Source: Pirellulaceae bacterium
GTDB taxonomy: Bacteria > Planctomycetota > Planctomycetia > Pirellulales > Pirellulaceae
Reading direction: 5' to 3'
DNA: 64,000 bases
Assembly: GCA_023382975.1 (NCBI GenBank)
Contig: JAHDXO010000040.1
Coordinates: forward strand, 38,882-102,881
Part shown: positions 1-8,343 of the stretch, in pieces
How positions within the stretch are numbered: the stretch's first letter is position 1
Layout of the letters: each line of letters starts with the position of its first letter
Notes under the pieces: model-generated
The model's input: the letters and a program-made list of their open reading frames with translations, nothing else
Database searches by the model: none
What the model was told of the DNA's origin: nothing
Program-made: the position numbers and the translations under genes

Positions 1-909
1 GCCCGCTTGTTCGACACACAGATCGCGGCCGGTTTGATCGGATTGGAATACCCGGCCGCCTACAGCACGCTGCTCCAGAAGCTGTTGAACAAGGCGTTGG
101 GCAAGGGCGAGACCCGAACCGATTGGCGCCGCCGCCCGCTTTCCCAACGCCAGATCGAATACGCCGTGCTCGACGTGATGCATCTGGAACCGTTGCGGAA
201 TTTGCTGTACCAACGTATCGAGGCGTTGGGACGGTCCGGCTGGCTCCGGGACGAAATGGATCAATGGCAGTCGCAGATCGAGCAGGCCGAGTACAGCGAA
301 CGGTGGCGGCGGATGGCTGGCTTGGCGGGCCTTTCGCCCAAGTCGCTGGCGATCGTGCGCGAACTATGGTTGTGGCGAGACGCGGAAGCGAAACGCTTGG
401 ACCGGCCGCCGCGCCGTATCTTGCGCGACGACCTGATTGTCGAAGTGGCCAAACGCGGACTGGCCGATATCGGCGCGTTGAAGGTATTGCGCGGGATGAA
501 CCACCGCGACAAGCTCCACTATCTGCCATCCGTCTCCGATTGCATTGAACGGGCGGTCAACATGCCGCCCGATCAGTGGCCAAGGACGCCGCGGCGCAAG
601 TCGAGTCGCCCACGGCTGAATCTGCTCGGTCAATTCCTGGCCACCGCGCTGAGCAGTGTTTGCCACGCGAAGCATGTCGCACCCAGTCTGGTAGGAACCG
701 TGGACGATGTGCGCGACTTGATCGCCTGGCACCTGCGGCTGGAAGGATTCGCCGATGGTCACCCGCCCAGCTTGGCTTGTGGTTGGCGTTGCGAGGTGGT
801 GGGCCGAACGATCGAAGACGTGCTGTCCGGCAAATTGGCGATCCGCGTTGGGGATGCGTTGGGAGACCATCCGCTGAGCTTCGAAGCGTTACAGGATACA
901 CCGCAATGA
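1..909 (+). CDS. rnd: Ribonuclease D, 3' part (5' end outside window)
   Basis: This is the C-terminal part of a DEDD-family 3'-5' exonuclease that trims tRNA and other stable RNA precursors. The frame is open from base 1 (reading A-R-L-F-D-T-Q-I), so the true start lies upstream. The FDTQIA segment matches the Exo II region of RNase D. RRPLSQRQIEYAVLDV at about residues 43-58 matches Exo III, with its Tyr and Asp metal-binding residues. The remaining 200 or so residues fit HRDC-type helical domains, although their sequence is divergent. The stop overlaps an ATG of the next frame (ATGA at 906-909). The family assignment is strong, but the first catalytic motif cannot be seen. Confidence 0.85.
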   Translation, partial: ARLFDTQIAAGLIGLEYPAAYSTLLQKLLNKALGKGETRTDWRRRPLSQRQIEYAVLDVMHLEPLRNLLYQRIEALGRSGWLRDEMDQWQSQIEQAEYSERWRRMAGLAGLSPKSLAIVRELWLWRDAEAKRLDRPPRRILRDDLIVEVAKRGLADIGALKVLRGMNHRDKLHYLPSVSDCIERAVNMPPDQWPRTPRRKSSRPRLNLLGQFLATALSSVCHAKHVAPSLVGTVDDVRDLIAWHLRLEGFADGHPPSLACGWRCEVVGRTIEDVLSGKLAIRVGDALGDHPLSFEALQDTPQ

Positions 910-986
910 GCCGATACTGCACAATGAACCCCGCGGCTCGAACGTCGCCGTCCGACTCGCGAGAGTGGGACAGGCACCGGGCCTCC

Positions 987-2006
987 ATGCACCGGAGTCA
1001 GACCAAACTTCGCCGTTGCTTCGGGGCAGGCTGGGCGTTGCTGATGACCGCGACCGTTCTGGCGGGCGCGGGCGAATTGCCACCGTCCCATTCCGTCGAG
1101 CCTCAGTTGTACGCCACGGGATTCGCTTTTGCCGAAGGCCCCGCGCTGGACCGGGACGGCAATCTGTTCGTCGTCAATTATCGCACGAAGGGCACCATCG
1201 GCCGCATTGCGCCCGACGGAACCGCGTCCATCTGGTGCGATCTCAGCGAACAGGCAACGCCCGATGGCCGCAAGAGTCAGGCGAACGGTTTGAAGATCGA
1301 CAGTTCCGGACGTTTGATCGTCGCCGACGCCGGTGGTGGGCGGGTGCTCCGCGTGTCCGCCGACGGGAAGCAGATCGAGGTCTTGGCCGACCGCTGCGAC
1401 GGAGTTCGGTTCCAGTCGGTCAACGATGTGGCGCTCGACCGGCAAGGCAATATCTACTTCACCGATCCGGGCGACTCCAGCGCTGACCAACCAGTCGGTG
1501 CGGTCTACCGGTACGATATCCACACGAAGCGGACGACGCTGTTGGCCTCGAAGCTCGCGTTTCCCAACGGGTTGGCCGTGACGCTCGATCAACGGCAGTT
1601 GTGCGTTGCCGAGAGCCACCGCTACCGATTGCTGCTATTCGATTTGGATCCTCGGTCGGGAACCGTCAGCAACCAGCGCGTGCTGATCGATTTTCCTCGC
1701 GAGAATCAGGGGGAACTCGTCGGCGGCGACTATCCGCCGGACGGGATGATTTTCGACGCCCAAGGACGGCTCTACGTGGCCATGTGGACCGGTGGAGTGA
1801 TCAATGTGGTGGAACTTTCCAGCGGACAACTGATCCGCCAGTATTCGGCCGGCGGCTTGCAAGCCACCAATTGCCATTTTCACGCACCGTATCTGTACGT
1901 GACCGTGGCCGCGAAAGAAGCCGTCTTCCGCTTGAAACTGGACGTGGCAGGTTTCGAGTACGTCACGCCGGTCTCGGCGGATACCCAACCGCCCACGATG
2001 CCATGA
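987..2006 (+). CDS. Secreted SMP-30/gluconolactonase-like beta-propeller protein
   Basis: The product is a six-bladed propeller of the SMP-30/gluconolactonase/LRE family, whose members hydrolyse sugar lactones or related esters. After a signal-like N-terminus (MHRSQTKLRRCFGAGW, then a hydrophobic stretch ending near AGAGE) it has the family pattern: FAEGPALDRDGNLFVVN near residue 48, SQANGLKIDSSGRLIVAD, SVNDVALDRQGNIYFTDPG and PNGLAVTLDQRQLCVAES. These supply the Glu, Asn and Asp residues that usually hold the active-site metal. The start at 987 is chosen because it places the basic n-region directly before the hydrophobic core. Upstream ATGs at 906 and 924 are also in frame, and 906 overlaps the rnd stop. 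The substrate is unknown. Confidence 0.8.
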   Translation: MHRSQTKLRRCFGAGWALLMTATVLAGAGELPPSHSVEPQLYATGFAFAEGPALDRDGNLFVVNYRTKGTIGRIAPDGTASIWCDLSEQATPDGRKSQANGLKIDSSGRLIVADAGGGRVLRVSADGKQIEVLADRCDGVRFQSVNDVALDRQGNIYFTDPGDSSADQPVGAVYRYDIHTKRTTLLASKLAFPNGLAVTLDQRQLCVAESHRYRLLLFDLDPRSGTVSNQRVLIDFPRENQGELVGGDYPPDGMIFDAQGRLYVAMWTGGVINVVELSSGQLIRQYSAGGLQATNCHFHAPYLYVTVAAKEAVFRLKLDVAGFEYVTPVSADTQPPTMP

Positions 2007-2117
2007 AAGTGCCCAGACTGCCCGGTTTCTGCGATTTGCATTGACAGCAATTCACCTGGGCCCTATGATCCCGTGAGTCCGATATTCTGATGCTTGCTTG
2101 GCTTTGGAAAGGAAAGC

Positions 2118-2996
2118 ATGGCGTTCCAGACTGGATTTGAACACATCGTCCGCGAAGGCGAACTGCTGGCGAAGTATACTTGGCTGCGGCTGGGGGGAGC
2201 GGCACAGTATTTTGCCGAACCGACAACGTTGGACGAGTTGGTCGGGTTGGTCCGCCGCTGCCGCGAAGAAGACCAGCCGGTGCGATTGCTGGGCGGCGGA
2301 TCGAACTTGCTGGTCCGAGCCGAGGGCGTGCCGGGACTGGTCATCAGCCTAACGGCTGCCGAATTCGCGGGCGTTTCGGTTCGGAACGGAGTGTTGACCG
2401 CCGGCGGCGCCGCCAAGTTGTCGCATCTGATCGCTTCGGCCGTCCGCGAAGGCCTTGGAGGGCTGGAGCCGTTGGTCGGCATCCCCGGATCGGTCGGCGG
2501 CGCATTGCACGGCAATGCCAGTTGCCAGGGAACGGACATCGGGCAGTACACTCGCGCGGCGACCGTGCTGACTTATGCGGGCGAAGTAGTCGCGCGGCAG
2601 CGCGACGAACTGGTGTTCGCCTACCGGGAAAGCAGTCTGGACGAATTGGTCATTCTCGACGCTCGATTCGAATTGGAACCCAGCGATTCGAAGGAGTTGA
2701 CCAAACGGATGCAGCAGCAATGGATCGTGAACAAGGCGGCTCAGCCGCTTCAGAACGAGAACACCGCCATGATCTTCCGCGATCCGGGAGGGGTTAGTGC
2801 GGCAAGTCTGATCGAAGAGGCGGGCTTGAAAGCCGCACGCTTCGGCGGAGCCTGCATCAGTGACCGAAATGCGAACTACATCGTCACCGAACCCGAAGCG
2901 ACCAGCGACGACGTGTTGGAGCTGATTGAATATCTGCGGCAACGCGTGTCCGAGCGACTGGGTGTCGATCTACAAACCGCGGTCGACATCTGGTGA
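2118..2996 (+). CDS. murB: UDP-N-acetylenolpyruvoylglucosamine reductase (MurB), catalytic residues altered
   Basis: MurB is the FAD/NADPH enzyme that reduces UDP-GlcNAc-enolpyruvate to UDP-MurNAc in peptidoglycan synthesis. The FAD-binding part is clear: TWLRLGGAAQYF, LLGGGSNLLV, GLEPLVGIPGSVGGALHGN and FAYRESSL. The C-terminal half has FRDPGGVSAASLIEEAGLKA and GGACISDRNANYIV, typical of the short (type II) MurB. The position of the catalytic Ser (GS-x-F-K-N-P in the family) reads A-M-I-F-R-D-P, and the position of the late catalytic Glu (LEPEV) reads LQTAV. The start at 2118 follows GGAAAG-type Shine-Dalgarno sequences at 2106-2115; a TTG at 2094 is less likely. It lies just upstream of the FtsQ-like gene, as in cell-wall/division clusters. 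Confidence 0.85.
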   Translation: MAFQTGFEHIVREGELLAKYTWLRLGGAAQYFAEPTTLDELVGLVRRCREEDQPVRLLGGGSNLLVRAEGVPGLVISLTAAEFAGVSVRNGVLTAGGAAKLSHLIASAVREGLGGLEPLVGIPGSVGGALHGNASCQGTDIGQYTRAATVLTYAGEVVARQRDELVFAYRESSLDELVILDARFELEPSDSKELTKRMQQQWIVNKAAQPLQNENTAMIFRDPGGVSAASLIEEAGLKAARFGGACISDRNANYIVTEPEATSDDVLELIEYLRQRVSERLGVDLQTAVDIW

Positions 2997-3036
2997 TGGC
3001 AACAACACGTCGCGCAGGTGCAAGGAGGCACGAGCG

Positions 3037-3978
3037 ATGAATGCAGCACCCAAGAAAAAAGAACGCACCACCGCCTCGGGGTTCGTCGCCAAGTTGATTC
3101 CGCTGCCCGGCGCCGCTTGGCGTCAAGCGTTGATTGGGCTGGCGATGATCGCGTTGCCGATCGGCGGCGCCTACTATGCCTGGGACCGCTGGGGCGACCA
3201 GATCACGGCCGATGGCGACTATGTGCTGCGGGCGGAAAGCGTCCAGATCACGCCACCACCCGCCTGGGTCCGCGCCGATGTGCGGGCCGAAGTGGTGCGC
3301 GACGGCGGATTGTCCGGTATGTCGCTGCTGGATCCGCAGTTGACCGTCAAGATCTTTCGCGCGTTTTCCGCGCACAGTTGGGTGGAGAATGTCAGCAGGG
3401 TGAGCAAGAGTCCCCCAGCCAGTCCGGCTCGCGTCGTCGTCGAGATGACATACCGCAAGCCCGTGGCCATGGTCGAAGTCGTCCTGAACGGTCAACCGGG
3501 CCTGCTTCCCGTCGATGGCGAGGCCGTTCTGCTGCCGCCTCACGATTTCACCGCAGACCAAACGCGGGAGTTCCTGCGGATCGCGGTTCCCCACGCGAAT
3601 CCTACCGGTCCTGTTGGAACTCCGTGGGGACAGGCGGAAGTCCACGAAGCGGCTCGAATCGCGACCGTGTTCCAAGACGTGTGGAAGAAATGCGGGTTGT
3701 ACCGTATCCAGTTGGTTCCCCTCGGAACAGCCGATTCGACACAAATCGTGCCCACGTTCGAGTTGCAGAGCCGCGGCGGGGCGTCGGTGATCTGGGGCCG
3801 AGCACCCGATCTTCGCATTGAAGCGGATACCAAGACGGCACTGGCCAAAGTCGCATCGGTACTCAAGCACGTCGAACTCAACGGCTCGCTCGAAACGGCC
3901 TCGGCAACGACTACGATCGACGTGCGAGTTCCGCACAGTGGAACCCGCACCGCCCAACAACCGCTGCAGTATCAGTAA
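3037..3978 (+). CDS. FtsQ/DivIB-like membrane protein
   Basis: This is a likely single-pass division protein of the FtsQ/DivIB type. It has a basic cytoplasmic N-terminus (MNAAPKKKERTTASGF), one membrane helix at about residues 30-48 (ALIGLAMIALPIGGAYYAW) and a large extracytoplasmic part. In that part, WVRADVRAEVVRDGGL followed by SWVENVSRVSKSPP and ARVVVEMTYRKPVAMVEV resembles a POTRA domain followed by the FtsQ core (a W-V-x-x-V-x-V pattern, then E-x-x-P-V-A). The start at 3037 has AAGGAGG at 3022-3028. Its place 40 bp after murB supports a wall or division role. Sequence similarity to well-studied FtsQ proteins is low, so the name is an inference. Confidence 0.6.
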   Translation: MNAAPKKKERTTASGFVAKLIPLPGAAWRQALIGLAMIALPIGGAYYAWDRWGDQITADGDYVLRAESVQITPPPAWVRADVRAEVVRDGGLSGMSLLDPQLTVKIFRAFSAHSWVENVSRVSKSPPASPARVVVEMTYRKPVAMVEVVLNGQPGLLPVDGEAVLLPPHDFTADQTREFLRIAVPHANPTGPVGTPWGQAEVHEAARIATVFQDVWKKCGLYRIQLVPLGTADSTQIVPTFELQSRGGASVIWGRAPDLRIEADTKTALAKVASVLKHVELNGSLETASATTTIDVRVPHSGTRTAQQPLQYQ

Positions 3979-4048
3979 GCGACGATTTGACTTCGGAGAA
4001 CTCGGATTCGATGCCGCGTTCGATGATCGTACCCAGGGCCGTTGGGTT

Positions 4049-4069
4049 CTAGCCCGCATTTCTCATCAC
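4049..4069 (+). repeat. IS left terminal inverted repeat
   Basis: This 21-bp sequence beginning CTAGCCCGCATT is exactly complementary to 6271-6291. It marks the left end of the insertion sequence. Confidence 0.85.
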
Positions 4070-4148
4070 CCGGCTAGCGCGAGGCCCCCAGATTTGCCAT
4101 AACTTGTGTTTGCGACAACCAGTTACGACAAATCAGGGAGGTTTCCTC

Positions 4149-6047
4149 GTGCAAACACAGTGTAACGAATCACGGCTCGAATTCCACGGGCTGAGCGGGC
4201 GGGTGCTGATTGCCGATTTTGACGGCGGGAATATTGTCAGCGACGGTGGCGTGCCGCTGGTCGCCGAGGTCGATCGGATGTTCCGTGTACTGGAACGGTA
4301 CGCCGCTTGTTTTACGGATCATCGCGATCCGGAGGCGAGCGAACATTCCGTACTCGATCTGGTCAGGCAGAGGATTTATGGGCTCTGCTTGGGCTACGAA
4401 GATTTGAATGATCACGATCGGCTGCGGACCGACCCCCTGATCGCCGCTTGCGTGGGCAAGCAAGATCCGGAAGGTCAGCAGCGCCGCCGCCCGGACGACC
4501 GCGGCAAGCCGATGGCTGGCAAAAGTACGCTCAATCGGCTCGAGTTGTCCAAGGTCGGAGCCGATCCCGATTCGCCTTATTGTAAAATCGTCGCCGATCT
4601 GGACGGACTGGCCGAGTTGCTGGTCGATTTGTTTCTCGACGCGCATGACTCGCCGCCCGCGGAAATCACGCTCGACATCGACCCGACCAACCTGGAAACG
4701 TTCGGCCAACAACTGGGACGCCATTTCCAGAAACATTACGACGGCTATTGCTATCTGCCGCAGTACGTGTTTTGCGGCGAGTTTCTGCTGGCCGCCCAGT
4801 TGCGTCCGGGCGACGTCGGTGCGATGTCCGGAGCGATGAAGTTGCTGCCCAAGATCGTGACGCGAATTCGTCAACGGTGGCCGGACGTCGGCCTCACCAT
4901 CCGCGGCGACGGCCATTTCAGCGACGACCGCCTGATGAGGTGGTGTGAAGCGACGCCCGGTCTGGAGTTCATTGTCGGGATGCCGAGCAACACACGGTTG
5001 ATGAACGAGGTGCAAGAGGCTCAGCGTCAGATGGCCGCGGAGTTTGCCGCCGCGAAGCAGTCGGCTGAAAACAGCGGCCCGCCCCAGGAGCCGCCTCGGA
5101 CGTTCGTGGAGATCTCCTATCGCACCCTTGACAGTTGGAGCCAGTCGCGGCGCGTGGTGGCGAAAGTGGAGCACTTGCCGGGGCCCACGGGAGATTCGGT
5201 GAGTGCCCTGGCGGTGGCCACGGCCGAAAAGAGTGCGGTGCAGGCGGAGCAGCATCTGGCGGAGGCGCAGTCCGCGGCAGCCAGCGCAACGGCCACTGCC
5301 GACGAACAGCAGCAGCGGGCCCAACGGCTGGCGGACCTGGCGGAAACGATGGCCGCGGCGGCTCCTCGCGATCGCAGCGAGCGTGCGAAATCCCTGCGGG
5401 CCGATGCCAAGTCGATTCGGAAGCAGGCCCAACGCGCGGAGGTGCTGGCTCGCCAAGAGCGCCGTGCGGCGGCGAAGGCCGAGCAGCGTGTGGAAACCTT
5501 GCAAACGCAGGCCGCCGCGGCCCGCGCGGCGGCGGATTGGCTGTTCGAGCAAGCGGGTTGGGAAGGGAAGTCGAACGTACGGTTCGTAGTGCTGTCGCGC
5601 ACGGCGGAGGAACTCGACGGACGCACGGCTTACGAGCAGGGTTACTGCCCGCGTGGCGACGCGGAGAACCGGATCAAGGAGCAGAAGTATTTGTTCGCGG
5701 GAAGTTTGCCATGCGAGGCCATGCGAGCGAACCAAATCCGTCTGTACCAATGTTCGTTCGCCTACGTGTTGTGCATGCTGCTTCGTCGTTTTGGGCTGGC
5801 GGAAACGGAACTGTCGCAAGCTCAATGCCCGACGATCCGCACGCGTCTGTTCAAGATTGGCGCCTTGATCCAAGTCACCACCCGCCGCGTGTGGACTCAC
5901 ATTTCGAGCAGTTACCCTTACCGCGAGTTGTTTGGCCGAGTGTTGTCGAACCTCCGCCGCGCCGCCGAGAAGTTCTCCCGTAGCGTCCCCAGCATTCCAG
6001 ACACACCCTTCGCCGGTGATGCTCCGCCGCGTCTGGCGGTTACGTGA
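4149..6047 (+). CDS. IS1380-family transposase with internal coiled-coil insertion
   Basis: This DDE transposase should move the surrounding element. The N-terminal part (LIADFDGGNIVSDGGVPLVAE) is typical of IS1380. The likely catalytic acids are Asp in TLDIDPTNLE (about residue 176 or 178), Asp254 in IRGDGHF and Glu506 in DAENRIKEQK. Between the second Asp and the Glu, about residues 360-475 are rich in Ala, Glu, Gln and Arg and should form a long coiled coil. The protein is therefore about 632 residues, against roughly 450 for most of the family. The GTG start at 4149 has GGGAGG at 4135-4140. No frameshift is seen, so the copy may be active. Confidence 0.85.
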   Translation: MQTQCNESRLEFHGLSGRVLIADFDGGNIVSDGGVPLVAEVDRMFRVLERYAACFTDHRDPEASEHSVLDLVRQRIYGLCLGYEDLNDHDRLRTDPLIAACVGKQDPEGQQRRRPDDRGKPMAGKSTLNRLELSKVGADPDSPYCKIVADLDGLAELLVDLFLDAHDSPPAEITLDIDPTNLETFGQQLGRHFQKHYDGYCYLPQYVFCGEFLLAAQLRPGDVGAMSGAMKLLPKIVTRIRQRWPDVGLTIRGDGHFSDDRLMRWCEATPGLEFIVGMPSNTRLMNEVQEAQRQMAAEFAAAKQSAENSGPPQEPPRTFVEISYRTLDSWSQSRRVVAKVEHLPGPTGDSVSALAVATAEKSAVQAEQHLAEAQSAAASATATADEQQQRAQRLADLAETMAAAAPRDRSERAKSLRADAKSIRKQAQRAEVLARQERRAAAKAEQRVETLQTQAAAARAAADWLFEQAGWEGKSNVRFVVLSRTAEELDGRTAYEQGYCPRGDAENRIKEQKYLFAGSLPCEAMRANQIRLYQCSFAYVLCMLLRRFGLAETELSQAQCPTIRTRLFKIGALIQVTTRRVWTHISSSYPYRELFGRVLSNLRRAAEKFSRSVPSIPDTPFAGDAPPRLAVT

Positions 6048-6270
6048 CGTTGGCGACTTGAGTACGGGCGCCAACCGGAGAAAATCGAAGCGACGGCGAA
6101 GCCGATCGGATCGAGGTACGCGCCGGCGGTCGCGAACCGGCCGTTTCGGCGTCACAAACGGAGCGAAACGCCGTCCCAGCGTGGCGGGGAGCATCAACCA
6201 CCCCCTATATCGATGTATACAGCAACCGCAAACGCTGCTCCGCGGCGTTCGCCCCGCCGCATCTTCAGAT

Positions 6271-6291
6271 GTGATGAGAAATGCGGGCTAG
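6271..6291 (-). repeat. IS right terminal inverted repeat
   Basis: This is the exact inverted copy of 4049-4069. Its last bases also form the stop codon (CTA on the plus strand, TAG on the minus strand) of the neighbouring csrA frame. Confidence 0.85.
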
Positions 6292-6485
6292 GGCGAACGC
6301 ACCGGCCGTTGCTTGTTGGTGTCGGCCTCGTCCAGTTGCCCCTTCAATTCCTCGCGGATGACGGGCAATTCGGCTGGCGCTTCGACGCCGATCCTTACCG
6401 CACCTCCGGCGATGCGCACGACAGTCACCGAGATGTTCTCGCCGATCAGAATCCGTTCTCCGACTTTGCGACTGAGTACTAGCAT
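6288..6485 (-). CDS. csrA: Carbon storage regulator CsrA, end altered by IS insertion
   Basis: CsrA is a small dimeric RNA-binding protein that binds GGA motifs in mRNA leaders and changes translation. The sequence is textbook: MLVLSRKVGERILIGENISV, VVRIAGGAVRIGVEAPAELPVIREEL, with the conserved Leu4, Arg6, IGVEAP and RxE residues. At 65 residues it is within the normal range. The final residues (RPVRSP) run into the IS repeat, which provides the TAG stop, so the original tail has been cut or replaced. The core fold and RNA-binding strands are intact and the protein is probably functional. It is divergent from the hydrolase gene at 6693. Confidence 0.92.
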   Translation of the reverse strand: MLVLSRKVGERILIGENISVTVVRIAGGAVRIGVEAPAELPVIREELKGQLDEADTNKQRPVRSP

Positions 6486-6692
6486 TGCTTTGCCTAATCT
6501 TCGGTTCAGACCGCGTCGACCGGCCAGAGCACAGTTGTTGGCTGAGGCGGCTGACCCGAATCCTCCATGAAGTTGTTGCGGACGAAAAGGACGAATACTT
6601 GCGGGGGGAAATTTGCAAATCTATGGGTGCAATTCGCCCGTATACTAGCAATGATAGCGTCGCAATGCAAGCTTGGATTTCCGGTTTTCGAC

Positions 6693-7811
6693 ATGCCCAA
6701 AAGAAATTGTTTCCGACACCAATCCTATTCGCCGGATCAGCCACTTGGTTCATGGCAATCCTTGCATGCGAAGTCGCTGCCGGTGGAAGGTCACGAATTC
6801 GACCAATTCCTGCATCAGGCCGGTGTCGTGTTCCAGGAATCGGGGGTGGCTACGATTATTCTGGTTCATGGAACCTTCACGGGCGATGATCCGCTCGGAT
6901 TTTATCGCATTGCGTCGTCGGTTTTCCCCGAATTGGCGGAAAAGGCTCATGGTGCTCACAGGCAGGTCTCCGATTCGCTTTTGCACGACGCGGGCAACTA
7001 CACGACCGAGTTCGCTGAGCGTCTGCAAATTGGCACGGCGATGCCCGTTCAGTTGTTTCGTTGGTCGAGCGAGAACCACCACTTGGCGCGGGCGGATGCG
7101 GCGATTTGTTTGATCGACCGGATCATCGACCTGGGATTGCCGGCCTCGAGCCGCGTCCTGCTCTGGGGCCACAGTCATGGAGGGAACGTCCTTGCGCTCA
7201 TGACCAATCTGCTGGCGGCCGATCCGCTTACGCAACTGCGTTTCTTTCGGGCGGCGCGAAGCGTCTGCCAACACCCCGTTTGGCAGCGCGTACGGGACTT
7301 CCTCCGTTCCAGCGACCGAGGGCAACTACCCGTGCTGGACTTGGTCACCTTCGGCACACCGATCCGATACGGTTGGGACACCGACGGCTATGGCAAGTTG
7401 CTGCATTTCGTGCATCACCGGCCGCAGCCAAGCCTGCCGGACTATCGCACCAGGTTGCCGCACTCGGTCGAAGAGATTACTACCGCAGCCTACGGCGATT
7501 ACATCCAACAGTGGGGCATCGCTGGTACGAATCTCACGCCGAACGTGCTCTCTTGGCCGAGTTGGTTGGCGGAATTCCGCCTGGCAAAACTGCTGCAGCG
7601 CGGTGTGCGGCGGCGCGATCTATGGCAGCGTTTGAAGATGGGTTCCAGAGTTGCCGACGAAGGGCTGACGCTACTGGTCGACTACGGAACGTCCGAAGAG
7701 CCGTTTCCGCTGAATTTCGCCGGCCATGCAGTTTATACTCGGTTGCGCTGGTTACCCTTTCATGCACAAGAGATCGCCAACCGTTTCTACGCAGGTGCCT
7801 CCCGTCCGTGA
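6693..7811 (+). CDS. Alpha/beta-hydrolase (lipase-like) of unknown substrate
   Basis: This is an alpha/beta-hydrolase-fold protein. VATIILVHGTFTGDDPLGFY near residue 50 gives the oxyanion-hole HG motif. VLLWGHSHGGNVLALMTNLL holds the nucleophile elbow G-H-S-H-G, so Ser is the nucleophile. VLDLVTFGTPIRYGWD resembles the strand after the nucleophile in class 3 lipases, and the late LNFAGHAVYTRLRWL may carry the catalytic His. No signal peptide is obvious. The start is uncertain: 6693 (MPKRNCFRHQSY) is chosen because the sequence before it looks non-coding, but ATGs at 6567 and 6651 are in frame and none has a good ribosome-binding site. Confidence 0.65.
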   Translation: MPKRNCFRHQSYSPDQPLGSWQSLHAKSLPVEGHEFDQFLHQAGVVFQESGVATIILVHGTFTGDDPLGFYRIASSVFPELAEKAHGAHRQVSDSLLHDAGNYTTEFAERLQIGTAMPVQLFRWSSENHHLARADAAICLIDRIIDLGLPASSRVLLWGHSHGGNVLALMTNLLAADPLTQLRFFRAARSVCQHPVWQRVRDFLRSSDRGQLPVLDLVTFGTPIRYGWDTDGYGKLLHFVHHRPQPSLPDYRTRLPHSVEEITTAAYGDYIQQWGIAGTNLTPNVLSWPSWLAEFRLAKLLQRGVRRRDLWQRLKMGSRVADEGLTLLVDYGTSEEPFPLNFAGHAVYTRLRWLPFHAQEIANRFYAGASRP

Positions 7812-8031
7812 TCATTTCACGCTCCCGCTCGATGCCGCGAGCAAAAAACTCGGGCATTCCTCATGCAACGTGCCCCAGCAAGAGACGCCTTGACGATTCC
7901 GTGATGCCTAACGCACAATAACTCCTTGACGCTGATTGGCCCAAAAAGGGCGAGTAAGCCGAAGCGTTCAGGCTGGCGAGCAGGCGGTACTCTGGTCGGC
8001 TTGGAACCGGAAGCTGAAGTCAGCACACCAT

Positions 8032-8114
<83 letters not shown>

Positions 8115-8121
8115 CTGACAA

Positions 8122-8154
8122 GGACTCACGGCAAAGACCCCGTGAGTCCTTTTT
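8122..8154 (+). terminator. Intrinsic terminator after tRNA-Leu
   Basis: A perfect 10-bp stem, GGACTCACGG (8122-8131) with CCGTGAGTCC (8140-8149), has an 8-nt loop and is followed by TTTTT. It ends the tRNA transcript. Confidence 0.9.
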
Positions 8155-8161
8155 GTTTGCA

Positions 8162-8314
8162 TTAGGCCCGCTGCAGGGCCGCCTGTAGTTTGATGAACGC
8201 AGCTACGGATTTGGGTGCCAGCCAGGTCGTGTAGTTGCCGCGGCCGTGGCGGACCGTGCGGAGGTCGGCCAGCTCGATGCCGAAGACAGATAGGTCATGG
8301 CAGACGCCAACCAT
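8162..8314 (-). CDS. Small ORF, possible 3' fragment of a larger gene
   Basis: A 50-residue frame on the minus strand reads MVGVCHDLSVFGIELADLRT, then NYTTWLAPKSVAAF and KLQAALQRA. Its composition looks protein-like (an amphipathic end, balanced codons) and it lies just downstream of kptA on the same strand. No family is recognised. It could be a real small protein or the tail of a truncated gene. Confidence 0.3.
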   Translation of the reverse strand: MVGVCHDLSVFGIELADLRTVRHGRGNYTTWLAPKSVAAFIKLQAALQRA

Positions 8315-8343
8315 TCATGGGCCGCCGCACCGTCGGAGCTTGG

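Larger units (their letters stand above)
4049..6291 (+). mobile_element. IS1380-family insertion sequence
   Basis: This is a 2243-bp insertion with a single transposase gene, bounded by perfect 21-bp terminal inverted repeats (4049-4069 and 6271-6291, core AGCCCGCATTTCTCATCAC). It lies between the FtsQ-like gene and csrA. No 4-bp target duplication is visible: the bases before the left repeat are GGTT and those after the right repeat are GGCG. Either the target repeat has mutated, or the flanks come from a rearrangement between two copies. Confidence 0.85.

Noticed and set aside
4170..6197. A 675-residue minus-strand frame
   Set aside because: It is an antisense shadow of the transposase, with no recognisable domains.
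4049..6291. Target-site duplication flanking the IS
   Set aside because: No matching 4-bp or longer direct repeat is present on the two sides at any plausible boundary.
6613..6651. Promoter (TTGCAA and TATACT) for the hydrolase gene
   Set aside because: The spacer is about 22 bp, too long for a normal sigma-70 promoter.
7061..7921. An Arg-rich 286-residue frame
   Set aside because: It is a plus-strand shadow of the hydrolase gene in another frame.
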